From: GAS188 sp963794475
GTDB lineage: Bacteria > Pseudomonadota > Alphaproteobacteria > Rhizobiales > Beijerinckiaceae
Assembly (NCBI GenBank): GCA_963794475.1
Contig: CAWCDW010000003.1
Location: 992,001 to 1,056,000, forward strand
Reading direction: 5' to 3'
DNA length: 64,000 nt
Positions 19,300-27,254 of the stretch are shown piece after piece; positions within the stretch are counted from its first letter, which is position 1; each line of letters opens with the position of its first letter. The translations under genes were made by a program, and so were the position numbers. The notes beneath the pieces are model-generated. The model did no database searches and was not told where the DNA came from. It was given only the letters and a program-made list of their open reading frames with translations.

Positions 19300-20646
19300 T
19301 CACGCCACCTCCCCTTTCAAGCGCATCAGCGCGCGATCGCGCCCGATGAGGGGCAGGAGATGCGCCATGTCCGGCCCGTGATCGAGGCCCGTCAAGGCGC
19401 GACGCAAGGGCATGAACAGGGCCCGCCCCTTGCGGCCGGTGCTGTCCTTGAGAGCTGACGTCCAATCGCGCCAGCTCGCTTCGTCAAAGTCCTTTGCGGG
19501 CAAAGCGGCGACGGCCTCCGCCAGGAAGTCGCGGTCGCCCTCCTCGATCGCCGGCGGCGTCGGCGCGGCGACGACGCGCCACCATTGCGCCGCGTCCGCG
19601 AGCCTCTGGCAATTGCCGCGCACGGCGAGCCAGAAGGCCTCCCCGCCGCCGATGCCTTGCGCGAGAAGCCGATCGGCGACCGCCGCATAAGGCGTCTTGT
19701 GCAGCAATCTCCCGTTGAGCGCCGCCAACTCATTCTCGTCGAATTTGGCGGAAGCGCGAGAGACCTTGTCGAGCGAGAAATGCGCGGCAAGCTCTTCCAT
19801 GCTCACCACGGGCTGCAGCGCCTCGGAGGTGCCGGTGAGCACGGCGAGCGCCGCGACCGCCATGGGCTCGATGCCGGCCTCGCGCAAGCCGCGCAAGGAG
19901 AGATGGCCGAGGCGCTTCGACAGCCCCTCTCCGCTCGCGGTGGTGAGAAGGTTGTGATGCGCGAAGGCGGGCGCGGAGGCGCCGAGCGCGGCGAATATCT
20001 CGATCTGAACCGCCGTGTTCGTGACATGGTCCTCGCCGCGAATGACATCGGTGATGCGCAGCTCGACATCGTCGACGACGCTCGTGAAGGTGTAGAGCGG
20101 CTGGCCGTCCTCGCGGATGAGCACGGGGTCCGAGAGCGACGCCGTGTCGATATGGCAGGGGCCGCGCACGCCGTCCTGCCAGGAAACGACTTGCCCCGAG
20201 AGCATGAAGCGCCAATGCGGATGGCGGCCTTCGGCCTCGAGCCGCGCCCGATCTTCCGCGGTGAGGCGCAGCGCCGCGCGGTCATAGACGGGCGGCGAGC
20301 CGCGCTGAAGCTGGCGCTTGCGGCGCCGATCGAGCTCTTCGGCGGTCTCGTAGCAAGGATAAAGGAGCGCCTTTTGTTTCAGCGCCTCGGCCGCCGCCGC
20401 ATAGTGGTCGAGTCTGTCCGATTGGCGGGCGGTCTCGTGCGGGACGATGCCAAGCCAGGCGAGATCCTCGACGATGGCGCGCTCATATTCGGGCTTCGAG
20501 CGCTCGCGATCCGTGTCGTCGAGGCGCAGCAGATATCGCCCGCCGGTTTTCAACGCGGTGAGCCAGTTGAACAGGGCCGTGCGGGCATTGCCGATATGGA
20601 GGAAGCCGGTCGGCGAGGGAGCGAAACGGAGCTTCGGCGCGGTCAT
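19300..20646 (-). CDS. gltX: Glutamyl-tRNA synthetase (shorter of the two alphaproteobacterial types)
   Basis: A 448-residue class I synthetase. The HIGH-box equivalent is PSPTGFLHIGN (10-20), and the KMSKS-box equivalent is GEGLSKRLGH starting at 239, the variant form seen in the second GluRS of alphaproteobacteria. Other marks are YLLRLDDTDRERSKPEYE and TDVIRGEDHVTNTA. Such bacteria often carry two gltX genes that divide tRNA-Glu and tRNA-Gln charging, so which tRNA this one serves cannot be told. The ATG at 20646 is the only start consistent with the family N-terminus. It lies between nadE and xseA on the same strand. Confidence 0.93.
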   Translation of the reverse strand: MTAPKLRFAPSPTGFLHIGNARTALFNWLTALKTGGRYLLRLDDTDRERSKPEYERAIVEDLAWLGIVPHETARQSDRLDHYAAAAEALKQKALLYPCYETAEELDRRRKRQLQRGSPPVYDRAALRLTAEDRARLEAEGRHPHWRFMLSGQVVSWQDGVRGPCHIDTASLSDPVLIREDGQPLYTFTSVVDDVELRITDVIRGEDHVTNTAVQIEIFAALGASAPAFAHHNLLTTASGEGLSKRLGHLSLRGLREAGIEPMAVAALAVLTGTSEALQPVVSMEELAAHFSLDKVSRASAKFDENELAALNGRLLHKTPYAAVADRLLAQGIGGGEAFWLAVRGNCQRLADAAQWWRVVAAPTPPAIEEGDRDFLAEAVAALPAKDFDEASWRDWTSALKDSTGRKGRALFMPLRRALTGLDHGPDMAHLLPLIGRDRALMRLKGEVA

Positions 20647-20703
20647 GCGGCCCTTATGGCAGAGAGGGGCGCCGATCGCCAATTCGCCTAAAGCATTCCA
20701 ACC

Positions 20704-20741
20704 TCGTCATGGCCGGGCATCGGCCCGGCCGTCATCCACGA
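20704..20741. repeat. Palindromic intergenic repeat (GGCCGGGC type)
   Basis: The segment around GGCCGGGC-ATCG-GCCCGGCC (20711-20730) is a perfect 8-bp inverted repeat framed by CTCGTCAT and GTCATCCACG. From memory, this wording matches a small dispersed repeat common in Rhizobiales intergenic DNA. It lies between gltX and nadE. Confidence 0.55.
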
Positions 20742-20776
20742 CTTTCCCTTGGTCGGGTGGGGGAAGAAGGGCGTCG

Positions 20777-20820
20777 GTCACCGGACCGATCCTCGGAATA
20801 AATCCGAGGACGGTGATGAC
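20777..20820. repeat. Palindromic repeat covering the nadE stop codon
   Basis: Inner arms TCCTCGGA (20790-20797) and TCCGAGGA (20803-20810) pair perfectly around ATAAA. Outer bases GTCACC and GGTGATGAC extend the symmetry. It resembles dispersed Rhizobiales repeats and contains the stop and last codons of nadE, so it may have been inserted at the gene end. Confidence 0.55.
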
Positions 20821-22496
20821 GCGTGGGCGTAATCGCGAAAGCCGTTGGTGATCGGATAGCGCCGATCACGGCCGAAATTCTTGCGCGTCACCTTCGGCCC
20901 CGGCGCGGCCTGGCGGCGCTTGTATTCGGCAAGCGACAAGAGCCGCTCGATCTTGCGGACGACCTCCTCATCGAACCCCTTGGCGACGAGATCACGCACG
21001 CTCATCTCCTGCTCGACGAGGCCGTCCAAAACGGCATCGAGCACCTCGTAAGGCGGCAGCGAATCCTCATCCTTCTGGTTCTCGCGAAGCTCCGCGCTCG
21101 GCGCTTTCGCGAGAATGCCGGGCGGGATCACCTCGCCATCGGGCCCTTTCGCGATTTTTGGCTTCCAGCGGTTGCGCAAGGCGCAAAGCTTGAAGACCTG
21201 CGTCTTATAAAGGTCCTTGATCGGGTTGAAGCCCCCGTTCATGTCGCCGTAAAGCGTCGCATAGCCGACCGACATTTCGGATTTGTTGCCCGTCGTCACC
21301 AGCATTGAGCCGAATTTGTTCGAGATCGACATCAAGATGACGCCTCGCGCGCGGCTTTGCAGATTTTCCTCGGTGACGTCGGAAGCGCGCCCGCGAAAGA
21401 GCGGCGCCAACGCCGCCTCGAAACCCTCGACGGGCCGCGCGATCGGGACGATGTCGTAGCGGACGCCGAGGCGCCTGGCGCAGCTTTGCGCATGGTCGAG
21501 GCTCGCCTGCGCGGTGTAGCGATAGGGCAGCATGACGCAATGCACGCGGTCGGCGCCGAGCGCATCGACCGCGAGCGTCGCGGCGAGCGCCGAATCGACG
21601 CCGCCGGAAAGCCCGAGCACGACGCCCGGAAAGCCGTTCTTCTCGACATAATCGCGAAGCCCGAGAAGGCAGGCGGTGTAGTCGGCCTCGTCGCCCTCGA
21701 TGGCCGGCGCGCGCGGCCCCTCGCTCAGCGTCCAGCCTCGAGCCTCGCGACGGTAGCGCAAAATCGCGACCGCTTCCTCAAAAGCCGGAAGCCGTGCCGC
21801 GAGCTCGCCCTTCCGGTCGAGGGCGAAGGAGGCGCCATCGAAGACGACCTCGTCCTGCCCGCCGAGCTGATTGAGATAGACGAGCGGCATTCCCGTCTCG
21901 CGCACCCGATCACGTACCACCTCGATGCGCTCGGCCACCTTGTCGCGCCAATAGGGCGAGGCGTTCGGCACCAGAAGGAGGCTCGCGCGCGTGTCTCGGA
22001 AACAGGAAAGCAGGCCCGTCCCCCAAATATCCTCGCAGATCGGGATGCCGATCTCGACATCGCGAAAAACGATGGGAAGCGGCGGCGGCCCGGGCGTGAA
22101 CACGCGCTTCTCGTCGAAGACCCCGTAATTCGGCAGATCGACCTTGAAGCGAACTGTTTCCACCGCGCCCTGCCGCAACAGCGCGTAGGCGTTGTAGAGC
22201 TTCCCGCCCTCCGCGTAAGGCAAGCCCATGAGCATCGCGGGGCCGCCATCGGCGGTGTCGTGCGCCAGGCCATCGAGCGCGTCGCGGCAGGCTTGCTGAA
22301 AAGCCGGCTTCAAGACGAGATCCTCGGCCTGGTAGCCCGAGAGGTACATCTCGCTGAACATGACGATGTCAGCCCCTTGCCGCGCCGCCTCGGTGCGCGC
22401 CGCGCGCGCCTTGGCGAGATTGCCGGCGACATCGCCGACCGTCGGATTGAGCTGCGCGAGCGCGATCTTAAGCTCGCTCACGGGATAAGGCGTCAT
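20778..22496 (-). CDS. nadE: Glutamine-dependent NAD+ synthetase
   Basis: A 572-residue two-domain enzyme that makes NAD+ from nicotinate adenine dinucleotide. The N-terminal nitrilase-type glutaminase has its Glu49 (FSEMYLSGYQ), Lys118 (FKVDLPNYG) and Cys154 (PICEDIWG). The C-terminal synthetase carries the ATP loop SGGVDSA from 297 and the TTGNKSEMSVGYATLYGD segment. Family members usually stop soon after the RRYPITNGFRD motif; here 17 extra residues (about 556-572) are encoded by a palindromic repeat. A hydrophilic start at ATG 22496 agrees with the family. Confidence 0.95.
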   Translation of the reverse strand: MTPYPVSELKIALAQLNPTVGDVAGNLAKARAARTEAARQGADIVMFSEMYLSGYQAEDLVLKPAFQQACRDALDGLAHDTADGGPAMLMGLPYAEGGKLYNAYALLRQGAVETVRFKVDLPNYGVFDEKRVFTPGPPPLPIVFRDVEIGIPICEDIWGTGLLSCFRDTRASLLLVPNASPYWRDKVAERIEVVRDRVRETGMPLVYLNQLGGQDEVVFDGASFALDRKGELAARLPAFEEAVAILRYRREARGWTLSEGPRAPAIEGDEADYTACLLGLRDYVEKNGFPGVVLGLSGGVDSALAATLAVDALGADRVHCVMLPYRYTAQASLDHAQSCARRLGVRYDIVPIARPVEGFEAALAPLFRGRASDVTEENLQSRARGVILMSISNKFGSMLVTTGNKSEMSVGYATLYGDMNGGFNPIKDLYKTQVFKLCALRNRWKPKIAKGPDGEVIPPGILAKAPSAELRENQKDEDSLPPYEVLDAVLDGLVEQEMSVRDLVAKGFDEEVVRKIERLLSLAEYKRRQAAPGPKVTRKNFGRDRRYPITNGFRDYAHASSPSSDLFRGSVR

Positions 22497-22649
22497 GCGC
22501 CTTCAATATCAGGTCGAGCCCGCCAAGCCCAGGAAGACCGAGCGTAGCGAGGGGTGAGATTTTGCGGCTAATGACCGGCGCCAAGCGCTCAGTGGAATTG
22601 ACAGTTTCGGTGCTTCGCCCCATGCCGCTTCGCCGCCGGAGGCCGCCGC

Positions 22650-23348
22650 ATGGACATCCTCGCCTCGATCCGCAAAATGCTCGTCCCCATCCACCGGGAA
22701 GGCTACGTCTTTATTTTGGCCGGGCTCGCGGCGATGCTCGTCCTCGGATGGGTCTGGCAGCCCTTGTTCTGGCTGTGCGGCGTGATCACCTCCTGGATCA
22801 TCTATTTCTTTCGTGACCCGCCCCGCGTAACGCCGCTCGGCGAGGGCTTGATCGTATCGCCGGCTGACGGAAGGGTGAGCGCGGTCACCCGCGCCGCGCC
22901 GCCGCCCGAGCTCGGCCTTGGCCCGTCCCGGCTCATGCGCATCTCGATCTTCATGAGCATTTTCGACTGCCATGTGAATCGCGCGCCCATCGACGGGCGC
23001 ATCGCGAAGATCGCCTATCGGCCAGGGCTCTTTCTCAACGCCGATCTGGACAAGGCAAGCGAGGACAATGAGCGCAATGCGCTTTTGCTCGACACGCCAC
23101 AAGGGCCGATCGCGGTGGTGCAGATCGCGGGCCTCATCGCGCGCCGCATCGTCACCGCCGTCACGGAAGGCGAGAGCCCGCAAGCCGGCGAGCGCATCGG
23201 CATCATCCGCTTCGGCTCGCGCGTCGATGTCTATCTGCCCGACGGCTTCCAAATTCTTGCGGGCGAAGGCCAACGCGCGATCGCGGGCGAAACCGTGCTC
23301 GCTTCTTTCGGCAAGGCAGCTCCCCTGCGCGGCTTCCGCACCGCCTGA
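22650..23348 (+). CDS. psd: Phosphatidylserine decarboxylase proenzyme
   Basis: A 232-residue short-type Psd, which turns phosphatidylserine into phosphatidylethanolamine. A hydrophobic N-terminal hairpin (about 20-52) is followed by IVSPADGRVSAV, FMSIFDCHVNRAPIDG and GLIARRIVTAV. The self-cleavage site that makes the pyruvoyl group is the Gly-Ser at 189-190 in IIRFGSRVDVYLP. The pssA gene follows on the same strand, so this is a phosphatidylethanolamine synthesis pair. The ATG sits in the GC-rich segment after CCGCCGC, and the ribosome site is weak. Confidence 0.95.
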   Translation: MDILASIRKMLVPIHREGYVFILAGLAAMLVLGWVWQPLFWLCGVITSWIIYFFRDPPRVTPLGEGLIVSPADGRVSAVTRAAPPPELGLGPSRLMRISIFMSIFDCHVNRAPIDGRIAKIAYRPGLFLNADLDKASEDNERNALLLDTPQGPIAVVQIAGLIARRIVTAVTEGESPQAGERIGIIRFGSRVDVYLPDGFQILAGEGQRAIAGETVLASFGKAAPLRGFRTA

Positions 23349-23474
23349 GGGCGCTCACCCCGAGGGGCATGGCGCGAAGGTGCCGATTCGCGCTAGAATG
23401 AGGCTTGATGCGGCCAGAGGTGGAGCGGGGGATCCCCCTCTTCCGGGTCGTGCTATGTTCTGCGAGAGACTTTT

Positions 23475-23506
23475 CCGCTCATCCCCGCGAAAACGGGGAT
23501 GAGCGG
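23475..23506. repeat. Perfect 13-bp inverted repeat between psd and pssA
   Basis: Arms CCGCTCATCCCCG (23475-23487) and CGGGGATGAGCGG (23494-23506) pair without mismatch around CGAAAA. There is no T-tract, so a simple terminator is unlikely. The wording resembles short dispersed palindromes of alphaproteobacteria. It could protect the psd mRNA end or lower read-through into pssA. Confidence 0.6.
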
Positions 23507-23536
23507 GGGAGGATGGGCCGGCGAGTTCAATAGGGA

Positions 23537-24391
23537 ATGCGTGACAGATTGCGAACGAACGACCCGCGCAGAAGGGGTGACGCCTCGGTCGAGGCTCGCA
23601 AGAAACGCGGCCTTCGGTCCGTGCCGCTGCGCGTCCTCATTCCGAACCTCTTGACGCTCTTCGGTCTCGCGCTTGGCCTCACCGCGATCCGTTTTTCGTA
23701 TGAAGACAGGGTCAACCTCGCGGTGATCGCCGTGGTGGCGGCTGCCGGGCTCGACGGGCTCGACGGGCGGGTCGCGCGATTGTTGCGCGGCACCTCGCGC
23801 TTTGGGGCAGAGCTCGATTCGCTCGCCGATTTCGTCAATTTCGGCGTCGCGCCCGCGCTCATCCTTTATGGCACGCTCTTGCACGCGGCGCGCTCGCTGG
23901 GCTGGCTCGCGGCCCTCGTCTTCGCGACCGCGATGGCGCTTCGGCTCGCCCGCTTCAACGTCGCGCTCGACGATCTCTCCCGCCCCGATTGGAAGAAAAA
24001 TTTCTTCACCGGCGTTCCGGCGCCCGCTGGCGCCATCACCGGCATGTTGCCGCTCTATCTTCTCAAGCTCGGTTTCGGCGACGTTCCGGGCTTCGTGCCC
24101 TTCTCGGTCGCTTATGTGCTGGTGATCGCCTTCTTGATGGTGAGCGAATTGCCGATCTATGCGGGCAAGACGCTCGGCACGTCGGTCACGCGCGACAAGG
24201 TGCTTTTCGTTTTCCTGGCGATCGTCTTGTTCGTCACTCTCGTCATCAACTTCACCTTCGTGACGCTCGCGGTGATCACCGCCATCTATCTTTTGCTCAT
24301 TCCGCTGAGCGTGCGGCGCTATCGCTCGCTCGATCGCGCCTGGAACGAGAGCCGCCTTTCCCGTGAGCCCGCAACGGACCAGAAGACCTGA
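23537..24391 (+). CDS. pssA: CDP-diacylglycerol--serine O-phosphatidyltransferase
   Basis: A 284-residue integral membrane enzyme of the CDP-alcohol phosphatidyltransferase family, making phosphatidylserine for Psd. The signature D-G-x2-A-R-x8-G-x3-D-x3-D is complete: Asp76, Gly77, Ala80, Arg81, Gly90, Asp94 and Asp98. About seven hydrophobic segments are visible. The N-terminal 25 residues are basic and hydrophilic, and the exact start is uncertain because AGGG lies too close to the ATG at 23537. Confidence 0.93.
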   Translation: MRDRLRTNDPRRRGDASVEARKKRGLRSVPLRVLIPNLLTLFGLALGLTAIRFSYEDRVNLAVIAVVAAAGLDGLDGRVARLLRGTSRFGAELDSLADFVNFGVAPALILYGTLLHAARSLGWLAALVFATAMALRLARFNVALDDLSRPDWKKNFFTGVPAPAGAITGMLPLYLLKLGFGDVPGFVPFSVAYVLVIAFLMVSELPIYAGKTLGTSVTRDKVLFVFLAIVLFVTLVINFTFVTLAVITAIYLLLIPLSVRRYRSLDRAWNESRLSREPATDQKT

Positions 24392-24601
24392 GGGTTTGGG
24401 CCCCCGAGAGCGCCCCATCCCACGAAATTGCCAGAAAGCGCGGATCGCCTGCCTCGCCTTGCCTAAGTCGAAAGAGCCGTTTTCAATTCCTCGCGGAAGA
24501 CGTAAAAAGAGGGTGCAAGCCGCCTCTCTCATTATAGGCGACGAGCTCAAGAGCGCGCTGGCTTTTGAAATCGCCCAGCTCGCTCTCGATTACGAGTAGA
24601 G

Positions 24602-24643
24602 AATGATCTCGGAAAAAAGTGTCGATTTTTCCGGATGAATGCT
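24602..24643. repeat. Palindromic Rhizobiales-type repeat, variant copy
   Basis: Read on the minus strand it starts GAGCATTCATCCGGAAAAAT and ends CCGAGATCATT, a diverged copy of the GAGCATGATC palindrome found again at 55264. It lies between pssA and the terminator at 24647. Confidence 0.5.
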
Positions 24644-25050
24644 CAAGGGCCGGCCTTTGGGCCCATTAAGGCCGGCCCCCCTTTTTCAAGATCGGCCGCC
24701 CTCGCTCCTCCCGCCAAACGCTTGGCGTTCGCCCTGACGCGGCGACGTGCCGGACGAGAAGCCGCAAGGCCAATCGCCTCGGCCCGGCGCAGTAGCTTCG
24801 GCAGGCTTTCGCCGTCGAGCATGCCGAGAACGAGCCGGGCGGATTCCTGCTGAGCGCCGAGCGCGCCTTCGAGCATCGCCGCGAGCTTCTCGTTCGCCAT
24901 GGTGAGGATCTCCGGATGGAGCCCTTGCTGCGGGGCGAGCGCGGCATTGGCCAGAATCGGGATTCTGGCCGCGACGATCAGGGCGGCATCGCGCGTCATG
25001 GGGAACGCGCCGAACAGCGCGGCCCAATAGCCAAGAGGAGTGAAAAACAT
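24643..25050 (-). CDS. Helical phasin-like protein, function unsure
   Basis: A 135-residue, alanine-rich protein that looks largely helical. It opens with hydrophobic MFFTPLGYWAALFGAF, continues with HPEILTMANEKLAAMLEGAL and ends in a basic, Arg-rich tail. Layout and composition recall the short phasin-like proteins of polyhydroxyalkanoate granules, but the resemblance is weak and no PHA genes adjoin. The last 13 or so codons are formed by the terminator hairpin of the opposite strand, so the natural end may be different. The start at 25050 is preceded by AAAAAAGG; the frame stays open to 25203, where it enters a piece of repeat DNA. Confidence 0.5.
   Translation of the reverse strand: MFFTPLGYWAALFGAFPMTRDAALIVAARIPILANAALAPQQGLHPEILTMANEKLAAMLEGALGAQQESARLVLGMLDGESLPKLLRRAEAIGLAASRPARRRVRANAKRLAGGARAADLEKGGPALMGPKAGP
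24647..24687 (+). terminator. Strong Rho-independent terminator
   Basis: Perfect 11-bp arms GGGCCGGCCTT (24647-24657) and AAGGCCGGCCC (24668-24678) enclose a 10-base loop. They are followed by CCC and TTTTTC. It would stop plus-strand transcription, most likely that of psd-pssA, about 250 bases after the pssA stop. Confidence 0.7.
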
Positions 25051-25184
25051 CGGCCTTTTTTGCCCGTTCTCTGGTGATCTCCAGATGAGACTCCGAAAAG
25101 CGAGGCCGTATTCCGCGCCACGCTCGAAAATGATGAGCGTCCGGGAAACGCGCTCCCAGAAGGGCTTGGCGCCGCAAAAATAGT

Positions 25185-25208
25185 TTCCATTTTCGCGGAT
25201 CATGCTCT
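25185..25208. repeat. Fragment of the GAGCATGATC palindromic repeat
   Basis: On the minus strand the bases read TAGAGCATGATCCGCGAAAA, the left half of the repeat whose fuller copy lies at 55264. The right half is absent. It lies between the phasin-like gene and infA. Confidence 0.45.
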
Positions 25209-25270
25209 AGCGATTGAAGCCGATTGCGCGCGCGTGCCGAAGAGGCCGCGCCGTCAACGAAAGGATGTTG

Positions 25271-25489
25271 ATGTCGAAAGAAGAACTTCTGGAATTTCCA
25301 GGAATGGTCACCGAGCTTCTGCCGAACGCCATGTTCCGCGTGAAGCTCGAGAACGACCATGAGATCGTCGCCCATACGGCCGGCAAGATGCGCAAGAACC
25401 GCATTCGCGTGCTGATGGGCGACAAGGTTCTGGTCGAGATGACGCCCTATGATCTGACCAAAGGCCGCATCACTTATCGCTTCAAGTGA
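25271..25489 (+). CDS. infA: Translation initiation factor IF-1
   Basis: A 72-residue OB-fold protein, near-identical to alphaproteobacterial IF-1: FPGMVTELLPNAMFRVKLEN, HTAGKMRKNRIRVLMGDKVL, then VEMTPYDLTKGRITYRFK at the end. It binds the ribosomal A site during initiation. The ATG at 25271 gives the standard family length, with AAAGGA 7 bases upstream. The last codons and stop lie in an 18-bp tandem duplication (25478-25513), which leaves the protein unchanged. maf follows after 70 bases, a typical Rhizobiales order. Confidence 0.97.
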   Translation: MSKEELLEFPGMVTELLPNAMFRVKLENDHEIVAHTAGKMRKNRIRVLMGDKVLVEMTPYDLTKGRITYRFK

Positions 25490-25559
25490 TCTTGCCGCTT
25501 CAAGTGATCTCGGCCGAGGCCGGCTTGCGGCCGCGGCGATCAGGCTGAGGATTTATCGC

Positions 25560-26189
25560 GTGACCACAGCTCAGAGGCCCTCCCTGATCCTGGCCTCCGC
25601 TTCTCCGCGACGCTTGCAACTCCTCGAGCAGATCGGCGTCACGCCCGACCAGATGATACCCGCCGATCTCGATGAGGCACCGCGCAAGGGCGAGGCGCCG
25701 CGCAGCCTCGCGACGCGGCTCGCGCGCGAAAAAGCGGAAGCCGCCGCGAAAATCGCACGCCTCAAGGGCGATGGCGCAAGCGTGATCGTGCTCGCCGCCG
25801 ACACCGTGGTCGCGGTCGGCCGCCGCATTCTGCCGAAGCCCGAGCTCGTCGACGAAGCGGCCGCCTGCCTTCGCCTCCTCTCAGGACGCGCCCACAAGGT
25901 ATTCACCGGTATCTGCCTGATCACGCCGAAGAATGCGCGGCGCGAGCGCCTGGTCGAGACGCGGGTGAGGTTCAAGCGGCTATCGCGCGCCGATTTCGAC
26001 GCCTATCTCGCGAGTGGGGAATGGCGCGGCAAGGCGGGCGGTTACGCCATCCAAGGCAAGGCCGGCGCCTTCGTGCTGAAGCTGATCGGCTCCCCCTCGA
26101 ACGTCGTCGGCCTGCCGTTGCAGGAGACGCTCAATCTCCTCAATGGAGAGGGCTATCCGGTGCATCTCAACTGGCTGAACTCGGCCTGA
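25560..26189 (+). CDS. maf: Maf-family nucleoside triphosphate pyrophosphatase
   Basis: A 209-residue Maf protein with LILASASPRRLQLLEQIGV at the N-terminus, LAREKAEAAA, the central LAADTVVAVGRRILPKP and GGYAIQGKAGAFV. Maf proteins hydrolyse non-canonical or modified nucleotides such as dTTP/UTP analogues, and some arrest septation. It starts with GTG at 25560 after TGAGGA. It lies downstream of infA, and its last 23 bases overlap the convergent P1 peptidase gene. Confidence 0.93.
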   Translation: MTTAQRPSLILASASPRRLQLLEQIGVTPDQMIPADLDEAPRKGEAPRSLATRLAREKAEAAAKIARLKGDGASVIVLAADTVVAVGRRILPKPELVDEAAACLRLLSGRAHKVFTGICLITPKNARRERLVETRVRFKRLSRADFDAYLASGEWRGKAGGYAIQGKAGAFVLKLIGSPSNVVGLPLQETLNLLNGEGYPVHLNWLNSA

Positions 26190-27198
26190 GTCGAGGCGTT
26201 CGTCGCCCGACATTGGCGAATTTATCGCGCCACGCCGGGAGCGCATCCTGGAATGGCAGCGCGGTTGCTTCATAGACGCCGCGCGCCACGGCGCGCGCCA
26301 GGCAATCGGAGGCGCGAGCGCCGATCTCCACGAGATCGCGATCGGGATCCTGCAAAGGGCGTCGCCCGGAAGCGGCCGCAAAGACGATATCGCCGTCGAA
26401 GATCGCATGCGCGAGCCGCAGCCCTTTCGACAGTCCGCCTTGTGCGATGATCGCAAGGCGCTTCGCCTCGGCTTTCGTCAGCACCGCGTCGGTGGCGACG
26501 ACCGCGATCGTCGTGGCAGGTTCGAGCCCGCCCTTCCAGGCCAGCGCCCGGTCCTTGGCCTCGAGGCGCGACGGCGAGCCGAGCCCGCCGAATTCATCCC
26601 CCTCTTCGAAAGGCGCCGCCCAGAAATGCGGGCCTTCGCCGATCACCGCCGAGCCGATGGCGTTGACCACCGCGAGCGCCGCAACCACATGGCCGGAACG
26701 CGTGCGCGTGCTCGCCGAGCCTTGGCCGCCCTTGAGATTCACGGTCGTCGCGCCGAAGCCCGCGCCCGCGCTGCCGAGCATCAGCTCGGAGCGAGCGCTT
26801 TCGCAAGCCGCGTAGGCGAGCTCGCGATAAGGCGGATAGCGATCCCAATTCTTGTCGCCGCCGTTGAGCAAGTCGAAGCAGATGGCTTGCGGCACGATCG
26901 GCACGCGCGCCTCCCGCACCGCAAGGCCGCGCCCGTGGTCGCGCAGCCAGGCTTGCGCACCGGACGCCGCATCGAGGCCGAACGCCGAACCGCCCGAAAG
27001 CGTGATCGCGTCGATGCGCTCGACGCGCGCTTCGGGCGCAAGGCATTCGAGGTCGCGTCCGGCCGGAGCGCCGCCCGAGACGGAGACGGAAACGACCATC
27101 GGCTCCTCGAAGAGCACGATGGTCACGCCCGAGGCGAGGCGCGCATCATGCGCCGAGCCGACAAGGATGCCGGCGACATCGGTGATGAGGTTTTTCAT
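26167..27198 (-). CDS. P1 family peptidase (DmpA-type aminopeptidase/amidase)
   Basis: A 343-residue N-terminal-nucleophile hydrolase. Family segments include ITLSGGSAFGLDAASG, AICFDLLNGGDKNW, GSAGAGFGATTVNLKGG and ATTIAVVATDA (228-238). In relatives such as DmpA and NylC the proenzyme cuts itself before a Ser or Thr in this last region; here Thr229 is the candidate, preceded by Ala rather than the more usual Asn or Gly, so self-cleavage is not certain. Substrates in the family are small peptides, D-amino acid amides or oligoamides. The start at 27198 (MKNLITDVAGILVGSA) fits the family. Confidence 0.88.
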   Translation of the reverse strand: MKNLITDVAGILVGSAHDARLASGVTIVLFEEPMVVSVSVSGGAPAGRDLECLAPEARVERIDAITLSGGSAFGLDAASGAQAWLRDHGRGLAVREARVPIVPQAICFDLLNGGDKNWDRYPPYRELAYAACESARSELMLGSAGAGFGATTVNLKGGQGSASTRTRSGHVVAALAVVNAIGSAVIGEGPHFWAAPFEEGDEFGGLGSPSRLEAKDRALAWKGGLEPATTIAVVATDAVLTKAEAKRLAIIAQGGLSKGLRLAHAIFDGDIVFAAASGRRPLQDPDRDLVEIGARASDCLARAVARGVYEATALPFQDALPAWRDKFANVGRRTPRLRPSSAS

Positions 27199-27254
27199 CA
27201 CGGGGTTCCCGAGCCGCTCATCGTCGTGAAACCCTTTCCGGACACCACAAGTGC

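Noticed and set aside
24363..24599. A 78-codon frame after pssA
   Set aside because: It begins inside pssA with GTG, has no ribosome site and no family resemblance.
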